Shown here piece by piece: positions 45,384 through 56,528 of a stretch of 64,000 bases of DNA. Made by a program: the position numbers and the translations under genes. The DNA is from Microbacteriaceae bacterium PS02344 (lineage in GTDB: Bacteria > Actinomycetota > Actinomycetes > Actinomycetales > Microbacteriaceae), in NCBI GenBank assembly GCA_029959905.1, contig JASCNZ010000001.1:186001-250000 (forward strand). The letters are read 5' to 3'. The notes below the pieces were generated by a model that saw nothing but the letters and a program-made list of their open reading frames with translations, was not told the origin of the DNA and did no database searches. Each line of letters begins with the position of its first letter. Position 1 is the stretch's first letter.

Positions 45384-47366
45384 CTATCGACTGACGAGGT
45401 GCGTGTGGATGTTGCGCGCGAGCACCGGTCCGATGCCCGGCACCTCCTCGATCTGCTCCGGGGCGGCGCCTCGAAGGGCGGTCACCGAACCGAAGTGCTT
45501 GAGGAGCACCTTGATGCGCGACGCACCGAGCCCTGGCACCTCGGCCAGGACCGTCGTGATGTCGTTGCGCCGTCGTTTGCGCTGGTGGGTGATCGCGAAC
45601 CGGTGCGCCTCGTCACGCAGCCGCTGGAGCAGGTAGAGCGCCTCGCTCGTTCGCGGGAGGATCACCGGGAAGTCGTCCGCGGGGAGCCACACTTCCTCGA
45701 GCCGTTTCGCGATGCCACAGACGGCGATCTCGGGATGCCCCGCGTCGCGCAGGGCCCTCGCCGCGGCCTCGACCTGCGGCTGCCCGCCGTCCACGAGCAG
45801 GAGCTGCGGACGGTAGGCGAACCGCGGCTTCTTCCGGGCCGGGGTCTCCACGACCTCGTCCGAGACACCTGCTGCCAGGGCTTCGGCGACGGCGGAGATG
45901 CCGGTCGTGGGATCGGCCAGCGCGCCGTCGACCTGCTCGCTCCGGGCGGCGTCGCCGGCGGAGTCGGCATCAGCATCGGCATCCGGACGGTCGAGGTACG
46001 CGAGACGACGGCGCAGCACCTGGTACATCGAATCGGTGTCGTCGGTCGTCTCTGCGATGTTGAACGACCGGTACTGGTCTTTGCGCGGGAGGCCGTCTTC
46101 GAAGACGACCATCGAGGCGACGACGTTCGTGCCCCCCAGATGCGAGATGTCGAAACACTCGATCCGCAGCGGCGCCTCGTCCATGCCGATCGCCTCCTGC
46201 AGATCCGTGAGGGCCTGCGTGCGGGCGACGTAGTCACTGGTGCGACGGGTCTTGTGGCGGATGAGAGCCTGCTGGGCGTTGACGGTCGCCGTACGCATGA
46301 GATCGGCGCGCTGGCCGCGTTGAGCGACCGCGATCTCGACCTTTCGACCGCGCCGCTCGCGCAGCCACTCCTCGAGCGCCGCGGCGTCTTCGGGCAGTAC
46401 GGGTACGAGGATGCGGCGCGGGATGTCCGGTGCATCGCCGTACGCCCGCTGCAGCACCTGATCGACCAGTTCGGCGCCCGAGATGTCGAGCTCCTTCTCG
46501 ATCATGGTCGCGCGCACCGCACGCACCCGGCCGCCGCGCACCACGAAGTGCTGCACGGAGGCGGCGAGCTCGTCCTCGGCGATACCGAACAGGTCGGCGT
46601 CTTCGTCGGAGGGCAGCACGAGAGCACTCTTGCCGAGCACCGCATCGATCGCGCCGAGCTTGTCGCGGTACTTCGCCGCGGCCTCGTAGTCCATCGCCGC
46701 CGACGCGTCGAGCATCCGCCGCCGCAGTTCCCGCGTGAAGCGCTCGTCTCCGCCGGCCATGAAGGCGACGAAATCGTTCACCATCGCCCGGTGCTCCTCG
46801 ATGGTGACCGTCATCGAGCACGGCCCGCCGCACTTGCCGATCTGCCCCGGGAAGCAGGGGCGTCCCGTCTGCATCGCGCGCTTGTAGCTGGCGTCGCTGC
46901 AGGTGCGGATCGGGAACGCCTTGATCATCAGATCGATGGTCTCGTGCACGGCCCACACCTTCGGGTACGGACCGAAGTAGCGCGCCCCCGGAATCTTGCG
47001 GTTGCGGGTGACGATCACGCGAGGCGCCTCGTCGCCGAGCGTGACCGCCATGAAGGGGTAGGACTTGTCGTCCTTGTAGCGCACGTTGAAGGGCGGATCG
47101 AACTCCTTGATCCACATGTACTCGAGCTGCAGCGAGTCGATGTCGGTCGGGACGACGGTCCACTCGACCGACGCCGCAGTCGTCACCATACGGCGCGTGC
47201 GCTCGTGCAGCGTACGCAGCGGGGCGAAGTAGTTCGACAGTCGCTGCCGGAGGTTCTTCGCCTTGCCGACATACAGCACACGCCCGTCCGCGTCGCGGAA
47301 CCGGTAGACGCCCGGGTCGGTCGGGATCTCCCCCGTCCGCGGCCGGTACGGAAGGACGTCGGCCAT
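45384..47366 (-). CDS. uvrC: UvrABC excinuclease subunit C
   Basis: 660-aa nuclease making both incisions in nucleotide excision repair. N-terminal GIY-YIG domain ([20 protein letters not shown]), central Cys/UVR region ([24 protein letters not shown]), RNase H-like domain ([34 protein letters not shown]) and C-terminal helix-hairpin-helix pair ([20 protein letters not shown]). The start at 47366 shares a base with the uvrA stop. An Ala/Asp insert near 470 is acidic and probably disordered. Confidence 0.95.
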   Translation of the reverse strand: MADVLPYRPRTGEIPTDPGVYRFRDADGRVLYVGKAKNLRQRLSNYFAPLRTLHERTRRMVTTAASVEWTVVPTDIDSLQLEYMWIKEFDPPFNVRYKDDKSYPFMAVTLGDEAPRVIVTRNRKIPGARYFGPYPKVWAVHETIDLMIKAFPIRTCSDASYKRAMQTGRPCFPGQIGKCGGPCSMTVTIEEHRAMVNDFVAFMAGGDERFTRELRRRMLDASAAMDYEAAAKYRDKLGAIDAVLGKSALVLPSDEDADLFGIAEDELAASVQHFVVRGGRVRAVRATMIEKELDISGAELVDQVLQRAYGDAPDIPRRILVPVLPEDAAALEEWLRERRGRKVEIAVAQRGQRADLMRTATVNAQQALIRHKTRRTSDYVARTQALTDLQEAIGMDEAPLRIECFDISHLGGTNVVASMVVFEDGLPRKDQYRSFNIAETTDDTDSMYQVLRRRLAYLDRPDADADADSAGDAARSEQVDGALADPTTGISAVAEALAAGVSDEVVETPARKKPRFAYRPQLLLVDGGQPQVEAAARALRDAGHPEIAVCGIAKRLEEVWLPADDFPVILPRTSEALYLLQRLRDEAHRFAITHQRKRRRNDITTVLAEVPGLGASRIKVLLKHFGSVTALRGAAPEQIEEVPGIGPVLARNIHTHLVSR

Positions 47367-50254
47367 CAGCTGGCCTTGCGCGCCGTGCGGCCGTTCCCGA
47401 GGATCTCGGCGAGGAACTGCCCGGTGTGGCTCTCCTCGACCTGCGCGATCTGCTCCGGAGTACCGGTGGCGAGGATCTCGCCGCCGCCGGAACCGCCCTC
47501 GGGGCCGAGGTCGATGACCCAGTCGGCCGACTTGATCACGTCGAGGTTGTGCTCGATGACGATGACCGTGTTGCCCTTGTCGACGAGACCGTTCAAGACC
47601 TCGAGCAGCTTGCGCACGTCTTCGAAGTGCAGACCCGTCGTCGGCTCGTCGAGCACATAGATGCTGCGCCCGTTGCTGCGACGCTGGAGCTCTGTCGCGA
47701 GCTTCACACGCTGCGCCTCGCCGCCCGACAGCGTGGTGGCGGACTGTCCGAGCCGCACGTACCCGAGACCGACGTCGACCAGCGTCTTCATGTAGCGGTG
47801 GATCGCCTGGATCGGCTCGAAGAACTCGGCGGCCTCCTCGATCGGCATCTCGAGCACCTCGGCGATGTTCTTGCCCTTGTAGTGCACGGCGAGGGTGTCG
47901 CGGTTGTAACGCTTGCCGTGGCACACCTCGCAGTCGACGTAGACGTCGGGGAGGAAGTTCATCTCGATCTTGATCGTGCCGTCGCCCGAGCACGCCTCGC
48001 AGCGTCCGCCCTTGACGTTGAAGCTGAATCGGCCGGGCTGGTAGCCGCGGACCTTGGCTTCGGGGGTCTCGCTGAAGAGCGTGCGGATCCGGTCGAAGAC
48101 ACCCGTGTAGGTCGCGGGGTTCGACCGCGGGGTGCGCCCGATGGGCGCCTGATCGACGTGCACCACCTTGTCGAGGTTGTCGAGTCCGGTGACCCGGGTG
48201 TGCTTCCCGGGAACCGTGCGGGCGCCGTTGAGCCGCGAGGCGAGCACCTGGTAGAGGATGTCGTTGACGAGCGACGACTTGCCCGACCCGCTGACGCCGG
48301 TCACGGCGGTCAGTACGCCGAGCGGGAAGCTCGCGTCGACGTTCTTGAGGTTGTTCTCGCGCGCGCCGATGACGTTGAGCATCCGCTTGCGATCGAGCTT
48401 ACGGCGCTTCGTGGGCGTAGCGATCTCGCGCCGACCGGAGAGGTACTCCCCCGTCATCGACGAGCGGTCGGCGAGCAGCGACTCGTACGGCCCGGAGTGC
48501 ACCACTTCGCCGCCGTTCACTCCGGCCCCCGGTCCGATGTCGACGACCCAGTCGGCCGCCTCGATCGTCTCTTCGTCGTGCTCGACGACGATCAGGGTGT
48601 TGCCGAGGTCGCGCAGCTTGACGAGGGTGTTGATGAGACGTCGGTTGTCGCGCTGGTGCAGGCCGATCGACGGCTCGTCGAGCACGTAGAGCACACCGGT
48701 CAGTCCGGAGCCGATCTGCGTGGCGAGACGGATCCGCTGCGCTTCTCCGCCGGAGAGCGAGCCGGCGGACCGGCTCAGGTTGAGGTACGACAGCCCCACC
48801 TGCAGCAGGAAGTCGAGACGGAGGCGGATCTCACGGAGCACCTGCGCCGCGATCTTCGCCTCGCGGTCGGTCAGGGTGAGCGTCTCCATGAATGCTCGCG
48901 CATCGCTGAGGCTCAGGTGGGAGACCTCGGCGATCGAGCGACCGTGCACCTGCACGGCGAGCACCTCCGGCTTGAGCCGGTCACCGTCGCAGACCGGGCA
49001 TGGAACCTCGCGGAGGTACTCACCCCAGCGCGCCCGCTGCGTGTCGGACTCGGCCTGCAGGTACTGACGCTCGATGTACGGCACGACGCCCTCGAAACCC
49101 GAGGCGTAGCGCATCTCACGTCCGTAGCGGTTCTTCCACTTGACCGTGACCTTGTAGTTCTCGCCGCGGAGCACCGCGTTCTGCACGTCGGAGTGCAGTT
49201 TGCGCCACGGCGTGTCGAGCGAGAAGTCGAGGTCGCGCGAGAGCCCCTCGAGAAGACGCTCGTAGTACTGGAAAAGGCCCTTGCCCTGCGTGGTCCACGG
49301 GATGATGACGCCCTCGCGGATCGAGAGGTCCTCATCGCCCAGCATCAGGTCGACGTCGACGGACATTCGGGTGCCGAGGCCCGAGCAGGCCGGGCATGCT
49401 CCGAACGGCGCGTTGAACGAGAAGGTCCGCGGTTCGATCTCCGTGAGCGTGAGTGCGTGGCCGTTCGGGCAGGCGAGCTTCTCCGAGAACGACTGCCATG
49501 CGGCGTCGCCGTCTTCGTCGACGAAGTTCACCTGCATCACGCCACCGGCCAGCCCGAGGGCGGTCTCGACGGAGTCGGTCACCCGGCCGAGGATGTCACC
49601 GGAAGCGACGAGCCGGTCGACCACCACGCTGATGTCGTGCTTGTAGCTCTTCTTGAGCGTGGGCGGCTCGGCGAGCTGGATCAGGTCGCCGTCGACGATG
49701 GCGCGCGAGTAGCCCTTCGCTCCCAGCTCGCGGAAGAGGTCGACGAACTCGCCCTTCTTCTGCGACACGATGGGCGCGACGATCTGGTACCGGGTGCGCT
49801 CGGGGAGTTCGATCAGCTGATCGGCGATCTGCTGCACGGTCTGGCGCTGGATCTTCTCACCGCACTCCGGGCAGTGGGGCACACCGATACGCGCCCACAG
49901 CAGACGCATGTAGTCGTAGATCTCGGTGATCGTGCCGACCGTCGACCGCGGGTTGCGGTTCGTCGACTTCTGGTCGATCGACACCGCGGGGCTGAGCCCT
50001 TCGATGAAGTCGACATCCGGGCGGTCGACCTGACCGAGGAACTGGCGCGCATAGGCGCTCAGCGACTCGACGTAACGGCGCTGCCCCTCGGCGAAGATCG
50101 TGTCGAACGCGAGGCTCGACTTGCCGGACCCCGACAGTCCCGTGAACACGACGAGGGAGTCGCGCGGGATGTCGATGTCGACGTTCTTGAGGTTGTGGAC
50201 GCGAGAGCCGCGAACACTGAGTTTTCCGGCGGAGGCAACGGGGACGATGGGCAC
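47366..50254 (-). CDS. uvrA: UvrABC excinuclease subunit A
   Basis: 962-aa damage-recognition ATPase with two ABC modules. Walker [13 protein letters not shown] (N) and [14 protein letters not shown] (C), signatures [18 protein letters not shown] and [15 protein letters not shown], Walker [14 protein letters not shown] and [13 protein letters not shown], and zinc modules ([16 protein letters not shown] with CEVCHG). Working with UvrB and UvrC. Followed by uvrC in a TGATG overlap. Confidence 0.97.
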   Translation of the reverse strand: MPIVPVASAGKLSVRGSRVHNLKNVDIDIPRDSLVVFTGLSGSGKSSLAFDTIFAEGQRRYVESLSAYARQFLGQVDRPDVDFIEGLSPAVSIDQKSTNRNPRSTVGTITEIYDYMRLLWARIGVPHCPECGEKIQRQTVQQIADQLIELPERTRYQIVAPIVSQKKGEFVDLFRELGAKGYSRAIVDGDLIQLAEPPTLKKSYKHDISVVVDRLVASGDILGRVTDSVETALGLAGGVMQVNFVDEDGDAAWQSFSEKLACPNGHALTLTEIEPRTFSFNAPFGACPACSGLGTRMSVDVDLMLGDEDLSIREGVIIPWTTQGKGLFQYYERLLEGLSRDLDFSLDTPWRKLHSDVQNAVLRGENYKVTVKWKNRYGREMRYASGFEGVVPYIERQYLQAESDTQRARWGEYLREVPCPVCDGDRLKPEVLAVQVHGRSIAEVSHLSLSDARAFMETLTLTDREAKIAAQVLREIRLRLDFLLQVGLSYLNLSRSAGSLSGGEAQRIRLATQIGSGLTGVLYVLDEPSIGLHQRDNRRLINTLVKLRDLGNTLIVVEHDEETIEAADWVVDIGPGAGVNGGEVVHSGPYESLLADRSSMTGEYLSGRREIATPTKRRKLDRKRMLNVIGARENNLKNVDASFPLGVLTAVTGVSGSGKSSLVNDILYQVLASRLNGARTVPGKHTRVTGLDNLDKVVHVDQAPIGRTPRSNPATYTGVFDRIRTLFSETPEAKVRGYQPGRFSFNVKGGRCEACSGDGTIKIEMNFLPDVYVDCEVCHGKRYNRDTLAVHYKGKNIAEVLEMPIEEAAEFFEPIQAIHRYMKTLVDVGLGYVRLGQSATTLSGGEAQRVKLATELQRRSNGRSIYVLDEPTTGLHFEDVRKLLEVLNGLVDKGNTVIVIEHNLDVIKSADWVIDLGPEGGSGGGEILATGTPEQIAQVEESHTGQFLAEILGNGRTARKAS

Positions 50255-50305
50255 CGGACAAGTCTACGAGGGGCCACGGACATTGGCTCCGAGCGGGCTG
50301 GACGC

Positions 50306-50749
50306 TCAGCCGTCTCCGAGCCGGCGGCCCGCGAACGCCCCCAGGCCGTCTCGCAGCGCCGCGACCTCGTCGACGTCCATCCCCACCGCGGCCATCACTC
50401 GCGCCGGAACCTCGATCGCTCGTTCCCGCAGCGCCCGCCCCGTGTCGGTCAACGCAATCTCCAGCCGCCGCTCGTCCTCTGCGGCGCGCCTTCGCACGAC
50501 GAGCCCGTCGGTCTCCAGACGCTTCACGAGCGGTGAGGCGGTAGCCGGCTCGAGGGCCAGGTCGCGCGCGAGATCGACGAGCGCACGGGGCGACCGCTCC
50601 CACAGGGCGAGCATGACCAGGTACTGCGGATGCGTGAGTCCGAGCGGCTCCAGGATCGGCCGGTAGATGGCGACGACGTTCCGCGCCGCCGTCACGACGG
50701 CGAAGCAGAGCTGATTCTCGAGGCGGAGGAGGTCGTCGGCGGTGGGCAC
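50306..50749 (-). CDS. ohrR: OhrR-like MarR-family repressor
   Basis: 147-aa winged-helix regulator. With the GTG at 50749 the redox-sensing cysteine falls at position 15 ([17 protein letters not shown]), exactly as in OhrR of Bacillus subtilis. The wing and recognition helix region is [32 protein letters not shown]. The start is supported by TATAGT (minus strand, 50756-50761) 7 nt upstream; a GTG at 50764 would lie inside this -10. No ohr peroxidase gene adjoins; the divergent gene encodes a small zinc-ribbon protein. The symbol is by family resemblance. Confidence 0.82.
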   Translation of the reverse strand: MPTADDLLRLENQLCFAVVTAARNVVAIYRPILEPLGLTHPQYLVMLALWERSPRALVDLARDLALEPATASPLVKRLETDGLVVRRRAAEDERRLEIALTDTGRALRERAIEVPARVMAAVGMDVDEVAALRDGLGAFAGRRLGDG

Positions 50750-50755
50750 GCGCTC

Positions 50756-50788
50756 ACTATACACATGCCCTAATAGTTAGTACACTAA
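50756..50788. promoter_or_regulatory. Divergent promoters and operator
   Basis: TATAGT (minus, 50756-50761) and TACACT (plus, 50781-50786) are -10 boxes for two leaderless genes facing away. TTAGTACACTAA (50777-50788), arms TTAGT/ACTAA, overlaps the plus -10 and fits a MarR-type operator. Binding would block the right gene and probably both. Confidence 0.55.
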
Positions 50789-50793
50789 TGAAC

Positions 50794-51036
50794 ATGGCAC
50801 ACGACCGGAAGCGCGCCCCGCTCCGCACACGCATCCGTGAGGCCGGCGGACTCTACGCCTGGGCCAACACGAACCTCATCCGGATCGCGGGTCCGGCCTC
50901 CGTCGGCCCTTATGAGAAGACACCCGCGCCCACCGCCGCCGAACGCGCAGAACGCGCATGCCCGCTGTGCGGTGCACCCATGACGGCGCACGAGATCGAC
51001 CGCTCCGGCCCGAAGCCACTGATCCACTGCCCCTGA
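50794..51036 (+). CDS. Small zinc-ribbon-like protein
   Basis: 80-aa basic protein, MAHDRKRAPLRTRIREAGGL then YAWANTNLIRIAGPASVGPY and a C-terminal CPLCGAPM with a second Cys near the end (LIHCP), a candidate zinc ribbon with His/Cys ligands. A -10 box 8 nt before the ATG at 50794 makes it leaderless; an upstream ATG at 50788 lies only 1 nt after the -10 and is unlikely. Function unknown; regulated by the divergent OhrR-like protein by inference. Confidence 0.75.
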   Translation: MAHDRKRAPLRTRIREAGGLYAWANTNLIRIAGPASVGPYEKTPAPTAAERAERACPLCGAPMTAHEIDRSGPKPLIHCP

Positions 51037-51102
51037 CTCCGCGGAGCGGGTGACACGGCACCTGATCGGTGCGGCGCCACCCGGCACCCAAGAGCGGAAC
51101 GG

Positions 51103-53175
51103 TCAGGCGTGACCGGCGCGCTCGATCGCGCGCAGCTCCTTCTTGAGATCCTGCACCTCGTCGCGCAGCCGTCCGGCCAACTCGAACTTCAACTCGGATG
51201 CGGCAGCGAGCATCTGGTTCGAGAGATCCTCGATCATCGCCTCCAGTTGGTTCGCACCCTCGGCGGCGATCCCTTCGCGGCGGAGGTTGGGAGTCGGAGA
51301 CTTGCCCTTGCCCGCACCCTTCCCCCTACCCGAGAGCATCTCGGCAGTATCGGCACCCTCGCGCGCGAGCACCTCGGTGATGTCGGCGATCCGCTTGCGC
51401 AGCGGCTGCGGGTCGATGCCGTGCTCGGTGTTGTAGGCGACCTGCTTCTCGCGGCGCCGATCCGTCTCCTCGATCGCCTTCGCCATCGAGTCCGTGATCT
51501 TGTCGGCGTACATGTGCACCTGGCCCGACACGTTTCGTGCCGCACGGCCGATGGTCTGGATGAGTGAGGTGCCCGAGCGGAGGAAGCCCTCCTTGTCGGC
51601 ATCGAGGATCGCCACGAGCGATACTTCGGGCAGGTCGAGCCCCTCACGCAGCAGGTTGATTCCAACGAGCACGTCGTACACACCGGCGCGCAACTCGCTG
51701 AGCAGCTCGACGCGCCGCAGGGTGTCGACGTCCGAGTGCAGGTACCGCACCCTTACGCCGTGCTCGCCGAGGAAGTCGGTGAGCTCCTCGGCCATCTTCT
51801 TCGTCAGAGTCGTCACGAGCACGCGCTCGTCGCGCTCCACGCGCAGACGGATCTCCTCGAGCAGATCGTCGATCTGCCCCTTCGAGGGCTTGACGATGAT
51901 CTCGGGATCGACGAGACCGGTCGGACGGATGATCTGCTCGACCACTCCGTCGGCGATCCCCATCTCGTACTTGCCGGGAGTCGCCGAGAGGTAGACGGTC
52001 TGCCCGATGCGATTCTTGAACTCGTCCCATCGCAGCGGTCGGTTGTCCATCGCGCTGGGAAGGCGGAACCCGTGGTCCACGAGCGTGCGCTTGCGAGAAG
52101 CGTCGCCCTCGTACATCGCGCCGATCTGGGGAACGGTCACGTGCGACTCGTCGATGACGAGGAGGAAGTCATCGGGGAAGAAGTCCAGCAGCGTGTGCGG
52201 CGGCTCCCCCGGCATCCGCCCGTCCATGTGACGGGAGTAGTTCTCGATGCCGGAGCAGAAGCCGAGCTGCTGCAGCATCTCGAGGTCGAATGTGGTGCGC
52301 ATCCGCAGTCGCTGGGCCTCGAGCAGCTTGCCCTGCCGCTCGAACTCGCCGAGCCGTTCCTCCAGCTCGTGCTCGATCGTGCCGATGGAGCGCTGGATCA
52401 CGTCGGTACCCGCCACGTAGTGCGAGGCGGGGAAGATCGGTACGGAGTCGAGCTTCTCGATCACTTCTCCGGTGAGCGGGTGGAGCGAGTACAGCGCCTC
52501 GATCTCGTCACCGAAGAGCTCGATGCGGATCGCGTGCTCCTCGTAGACCGGGATGATCTCGATCGTGTCGCCGCGCACCCGGAAGTTGCCGCGCGAGAAG
52601 TCGACGTCGTTGCGGTTGTACTGCATGGCGATGAACTGGCGGATGAGTGCGTCACGGTCGTACCGCTCCCCCACTTGCAGAGCCACCATCGCGCGGAGGT
52701 ACTCCTCCGGTGCGCCGAGGCCGTAGATGCAGGACACGGTCGACACGACGACGACGTCGCGGCGGCTCAGCAGCGAGTTGGTCGTCGAGTGTCGGAGGCG
52801 CTCGACCTCGGCGTTGATCGATGAGTCCTTCTCGATGAACGTATCGGTCTGCGGGACGTATGCCTCGGGCTGGTAGTAGTCGTAGTACGACACGAAGTAC
52901 TCGACGGCGTTGTTGGGCATGAGCTCGCGGAACTCGTTGGCGAGCTGCGCGGCCAGCGTCTTGTTGTGCGCGAGGACGAGCGTGGGGCGCTGCACCTGCT
53001 CGACGAGCCAGGCGGTGGTCGCAGACTTACCCGTGCCGGTCGCACCGAGCAGCACGATGTCCGTCTCGCCGGCATTGATGCGCGACGCGAGCTCGGCGAT
53101 CGCCTGCGGCTGGTCACCTGCCGGGGCGTATTCGCTGATGACCTCGAAAGGACGGACGCTGCGAGTGGTCTGCAT
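51103..53175 (-). CDS. uvrB: UvrABC excinuclease subunit B
   Basis: 690-aa helicase-like subunit. Walker [16 protein letters not shown], beta-hairpin region ([20 protein letters not shown]), DEAH-like [10 protein letters not shown], motif [13 protein letters not shown], and the C-terminal UVR domain ([20 protein letters not shown]) that binds UvrC. Start ATG at 53175. Confidence 0.96.
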   Translation of the reverse strand: MQTTRSVRPFEVISEYAPAGDQPQAIAELASRINAGETDIVLLGATGTGKSATTAWLVEQVQRPTLVLAHNKTLAAQLANEFRELMPNNAVEYFVSYYDYYQPEAYVPQTDTFIEKDSSINAEVERLRHSTTNSLLSRRDVVVVSTVSCIYGLGAPEEYLRAMVALQVGERYDRDALIRQFIAMQYNRNDVDFSRGNFRVRGDTIEIIPVYEEHAIRIELFGDEIEALYSLHPLTGEVIEKLDSVPIFPASHYVAGTDVIQRSIGTIEHELEERLGEFERQGKLLEAQRLRMRTTFDLEMLQQLGFCSGIENYSRHMDGRMPGEPPHTLLDFFPDDFLLVIDESHVTVPQIGAMYEGDASRKRTLVDHGFRLPSAMDNRPLRWDEFKNRIGQTVYLSATPGKYEMGIADGVVEQIIRPTGLVDPEIIVKPSKGQIDDLLEEIRLRVERDERVLVTTLTKKMAEELTDFLGEHGVRVRYLHSDVDTLRRVELLSELRAGVYDVLVGINLLREGLDLPEVSLVAILDADKEGFLRSGTSLIQTIGRAARNVSGQVHMYADKITDSMAKAIEETDRRREKQVAYNTEHGIDPQPLRKRIADITEVLAREGADTAEMLSGRGKGAGKGKSPTPNLRREGIAAEGANQLEAMIEDLSNQMLAAASELKFELAGRLRDEVQDLKKELRAIERAGHA

Positions 53176-53241
53176 ACCTCCAGCGTAGGCGTGGCCACCG
53201 ACATCGGGGGCGTGCTTCCCTGCGAGCGAACGCGCACGCGA

Positions 53242-53841
53242 TCAGCGGGCGGAGATGCGCTCCCACAGCGCATCGGTCTGCGCCTCGGTCTCGGTGAGGG
53301 AACCACCGGTGCGGATCACCTCATCGGCGATGGCGAGCCGCTGCTCGTCCGACACCTGCGCGTCGATACGGTCCTGCGCCGCACGTTCGTCCATCCCCCG
53401 CAGCTCGACCAGCCGTCGACGGCGTTCGGCGGCGGGAGCATGGGCGACGACGACGAGATCCCAGGGGTCGTCCACCCGCGCCTCGACGAGGAGCGGCACG
53501 TCGTAGACCACCACCGCGTCCGCATCCTGCGCGAACGCCTCGGAGAAACGCCGGGCCGACTCGGCCCGCACCGCCGGATGCACGATTGCGTTGAGCGCCG
53601 CGAGGCGCTCCGCATCGCCGAAGACGCGGCTGCCGAGCGCGGCCCGGTCGAGCGATCCGTCGTCGTTCAGCACCTCGGCACCGAAGGTGTGCGCAATCCG
53701 CTGCAGCACCGTAGACCCGGGCGTCTGCACGTCGCGCACGATCTGGTCGGCATCCACGATCACCGCTCCGTGGGACGCCAGGCGTCGCGCGATGGTGGAC
53801 TTTCCGGAGGCGATGCCGCCGGTAAGGGCGATGAGAGGCAT
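53242..53841 (-). CDS. coaE: Dephospho-CoA kinase
   Basis: 199-aa P-loop kinase for the last step of coenzyme A synthesis. MPLIALTGGIASGKSTIARR shows the Walker A; DADQIVRDVQTPGS and VVVYDVPLLVEARVDDPWDL are family motifs. The ATG at 53841 has GAGG 9 nt upstream; an ATG at 53850 would add three residues. In a run with rpsA (80 nt upstream) on the same strand. Confidence 0.94.
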   Translation of the reverse strand: MPLIALTGGIASGKSTIARRLASHGAVIVDADQIVRDVQTPGSTVLQRIAHTFGAEVLNDDGSLDRAALGSRVFGDAERLAALNAIVHPAVRAESARRFSEAFAQDADAVVVYDVPLLVEARVDDPWDLVVVAHAPAAERRRRLVELRGMDERAAQDRIDAQVSDEQRLAIADEVIRTGGSLTETEAQTDALWERISAR

Positions 53842-53921
53842 GCCGACCATCCTCGCACGGGCGGGTACGCGGAACGGGCCGCCACCCGGAGGTGACGACC
53901 CGTTCCTTCAGCGTCGGACGC

Positions 53922-55376
53922 TTACGCGTTGCCGCCCGAGAGCTTCTCGCGCAGCGCGGCGAGAGCCTCGTCGTCGGCGAGGGTGCCGGCACCGGCCGAC
54001 TCGCTCGAGAACGACTGTCCACCGAAGTCGTCGCCGGCCGCGGCCTCGGCCTCGGCGGCCTTCGTGACCTGCGCCTTGTGGGCCTCCCAGCGAGCCTGGG
54101 CAGCGGCGTACTCCTGCTCCCATGCCTCGCGCTGGGCGTCGAAGCCCTCCTTCCAGGCACCCGTCTCGGCGTCGAAGCCCTCCGGGTACTTGTACTCGCC
54201 GTTCTCGTCGTACTCCGCGACCATGCCGTAGAGCGCCGGGTCGAACTCGGTGCCGTTGGGGTCGACCGACTCGTTGGCCTGCTTGAGCGAGAGCGAGATG
54301 CGACGACGCTCGAGGTCGATGTCGATGACCTTGACGAAGACCTCTTCGCCCACCGAGACGACCTGCTCGGCCAGCTCGACGTGCTTGCTGGAGAGCTCGG
54401 AGATGTGGACGAGGCCCTCGATGCCGTCTGCGACGCGCACGAACGCACCGAACGGAACGAGCTTCGTGACCTTACCCGGCGTGACCTGACCGATCGCGTG
54501 GGTGCGGGCGAAGACCTGCCACGGGTCCTCCTGCGTCGCCTTCAGCGACAGCGAGACGCGCTCGCGGTCGAGGTCGACCTCGAGGATCTCGACGGTGACC
54601 TCCTGGCCCACCTCGACGACCTCGGAGGCGTGCTCGATGTGCTTCCAGGACAGCTCGGAGACGTGCACGAGGCCGTCCACGCCGCCCAGGTCGACGAACG
54701 CGCCGAAGTTGACGATCGACGAGACGACACCCTTGCGGACCTGGCCCTTGTGCAGGTTGTTGAGGAACGTCGTGCGCGACTCCGACTGCGTCTGCTCGAG
54801 CAGCGCGCGGCGGCTCAGGACGACGTTGTTGCGGTTCTTGTCGAGCTCGAGGATCTTCGCCTCGATCTCCTGGCCGAGGTACGGCGTGAGGTCGCGGACG
54901 CGACGCAGCTCGATGAGCGACGCGGGAAGGAAGCCGCGGAGTCCGATGTCGACGATGAGGCCGCCCTTGACGACCTCGATGACGGTACCGGTGACGACGC
55001 CGTCGTTCTCCTTGATCTTCTCGACATCGCCCCAGGCACGCTCGTACTGCGCACGCTTCTTGGAGAGGATCAGGCGGCCTTCCTTGTCCTCCTTCTGGAG
55101 GACCAGGGCCTCGACCTGGTCGCCGACGGCGACGACCTCGTTGGGGTCGACGTCGTGCTTGATGGAGAGCTCGCGCGAGGGGATGACACCCTCGGTCTTG
55201 TAGCCCACGTCGAGGAGGACCTCGTCGCGGTCGATCTTGACGATCGTGCCCTCGATGATGTCGCCATCGTTGAAGAACTTCAGGGTCTTCTCGACCGCGG
55301 CCAGGAAGTCCTCAGCAGATCCGATGTCGTTGATGGCGACCTGCTTGGTGGCCGGGGCGGTCGTTGCGGTAGTCAT
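53922..55376 (-). CDS. rpsA: 30S ribosomal protein S1
   Basis: 484-aa RNA-binding ribosomal protein with four S1 domains, at about 35-110, 125-190, 205-280 and 290-365 (GDIIEGTIVKIDRDEVLLDV, GVVSSIVNFGAFVDLGGVDG, GKVTKLVPFGAFVRVADGIE). The C-terminal 110 residues are acidic and contain a Glu/Trp-rich helix and a Ser/Gly tail. The ATG at 55376 (MTTATTAPATKQV) is the normal start. Confidence 0.96.
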   Translation of the reverse strand: MTTATTAPATKQVAINDIGSAEDFLAAVEKTLKFFNDGDIIEGTIVKIDRDEVLLDVGYKTEGVIPSRELSIKHDVDPNEVVAVGDQVEALVLQKEDKEGRLILSKKRAQYERAWGDVEKIKENDGVVTGTVIEVVKGGLIVDIGLRGFLPASLIELRRVRDLTPYLGQEIEAKILELDKNRNNVVLSRRALLEQTQSESRTTFLNNLHKGQVRKGVVSSIVNFGAFVDLGGVDGLVHVSELSWKHIEHASEVVEVGQEVTVEILEVDLDRERVSLSLKATQEDPWQVFARTHAIGQVTPGKVTKLVPFGAFVRVADGIEGLVHISELSSKHVELAEQVVSVGEEVFVKVIDIDLERRRISLSLKQANESVDPNGTEFDPALYGMVAEYDENGEYKYPEGFDAETGAWKEGFDAQREAWEQEYAAAQARWEAHKAQVTKAAEAEAAAGDDFGGQSFSSESAGAGTLADDEALAALREKLSGGNA

Positions 55377-55583
55377 GTAGTGGGTTGTCCTTGTGAATGG
55401 GAACTCGGGCCGCACGGGCGACCGGCATGGACCGGCGGATGCTCTGCGGCAAGTGGATTTGAGTGAGACGTCACGAGCGCATGCGGGTGCACGCCACGAG
55501 TGACACTTCAGATTATCAGAACGGCGAGTCCAGGGGAACCGGGGCACTGCGCACCGTCGGACGCCCGTGCGAGACTGTCCCCC

Positions 55584-56522
55584 GTGACCGGTCGCCTCAT
55601 GCTCCTCGACACCGCCAGCCTCTACTTCCGTGCCTTCTACGGCGTCCCGGACAAGGTCACCGCCCCCGACGGCTCGCCGATCAATGCAGCCCGCGGACTC
55701 CTCGACATGATCGCGAAGCTCGTCTCGCTCTACGAACCCAGTCACGTCGTGGCGTGCTGGGACGATGACTGGCGCCCGCAGTGGCGTGTCGACCTCATCC
55801 CCAGCTACAAGCAGCATCGCGTCGTCGAGGCCGTGGCCGCGGGTCCGGATGTCGAAGAGGTCCCGGATCCCCTCGAGGCGCAGATCCCCCTCATCCGCGC
55901 GGAGCTCGCCGCGCTCGGCATCCCGATCATCGGGGTCGCCGAGCACGAGGCCGACGACGTCATCGGCACCCTCGCTACGCGGTCGCCCCTGCCCGTCGAC
56001 ATCGTCACGGGCGACCGCGACCTCTTCCAACTCGTCGACGATGCCCGCGCGGTGCGGGTCGTCTACACCGCACGGGGGATGAGCAACCTCGAGCTGGTCA
56101 CGGATGCCACGGTCGTCGCGAAGTACGGCGTGCTCCCCGGGCAGTATGCCGACTTCGCCACGCTTCGCGGAGACGCGTCCGACGGTCTGCCCGGCGTGGC
56201 CGGCGTCGGAGAGAAGACGGCCGCCACCTTGCTGCAGGCGCACAGCGACCTGCAGGGCATCCGCTCCGCCGCCGACGCCGGCGACGGGATGAGTGCGGGT
56301 CTCCGAGCGAAGATCCTCGCCGCCGCCGCCTATCTCGACGTCGCACCCACCGTCGTCGCCGTCGCGACGGATCTCGACATCCGCGTTCCCGAGACCCCGC
56401 TGCGGTCCCTCGATGCGACCGCACGCACCGATGCGGCGGCGCTGGCCGAGCAGTGGAACCTCGGCTCGTCCATGGAGAGGGCGATCACGGCGATCGACGC
56501 CGCCGCCGCCGCGGCGCGCTGA
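55584..56522 (+). CDS. 5'-3' exonuclease (PolA N-terminal-domain type)
   Basis: 312-aa FEN-like nuclease. Acidic metal ligands are seen in MLLDTASLYFRAFYG, VACWDDDWRPQWRVDLIPSY, EHEADDVIGTLA and VTGDRDLFQLVDD; the helix-hairpin-helix region DGLPGVAGVGEKTAATLLQA binds DNA. It removes 5' flaps or RNA primers. The frame starts at 55500, but GTG 55584 or ATG 55599 fits the family. A GAGACT box 8 nt before 55584 hints at leaderless start. Confidence 0.87.
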   Translation: MTGRLMLLDTASLYFRAFYGVPDKVTAPDGSPINAARGLLDMIAKLVSLYEPSHVVACWDDDWRPQWRVDLIPSYKQHRVVEAVAAGPDVEEVPDPLEAQIPLIRAELAALGIPIIGVAEHEADDVIGTLATRSPLPVDIVTGDRDLFQLVDDARAVRVVYTARGMSNLELVTDATVVAKYGVLPGQYADFATLRGDASDGLPGVAGVGEKTAATLLQAHSDLQGIRSAADAGDGMSAGLRAKILAAAAYLDVAPTVVAVATDLDIRVPETPLRSLDATARTDAAALAEQWNLGSSMERAITAIDAAAAAAR

Positions 56523-56528
56523 GCGGCG

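Noticed and set aside
50762..50764. GTG at 50764 as start of the OhrR-like gene
   Set aside because: It overlaps the -10 box of its own promoter and would shift the sensing Cys from position 15 to 20.
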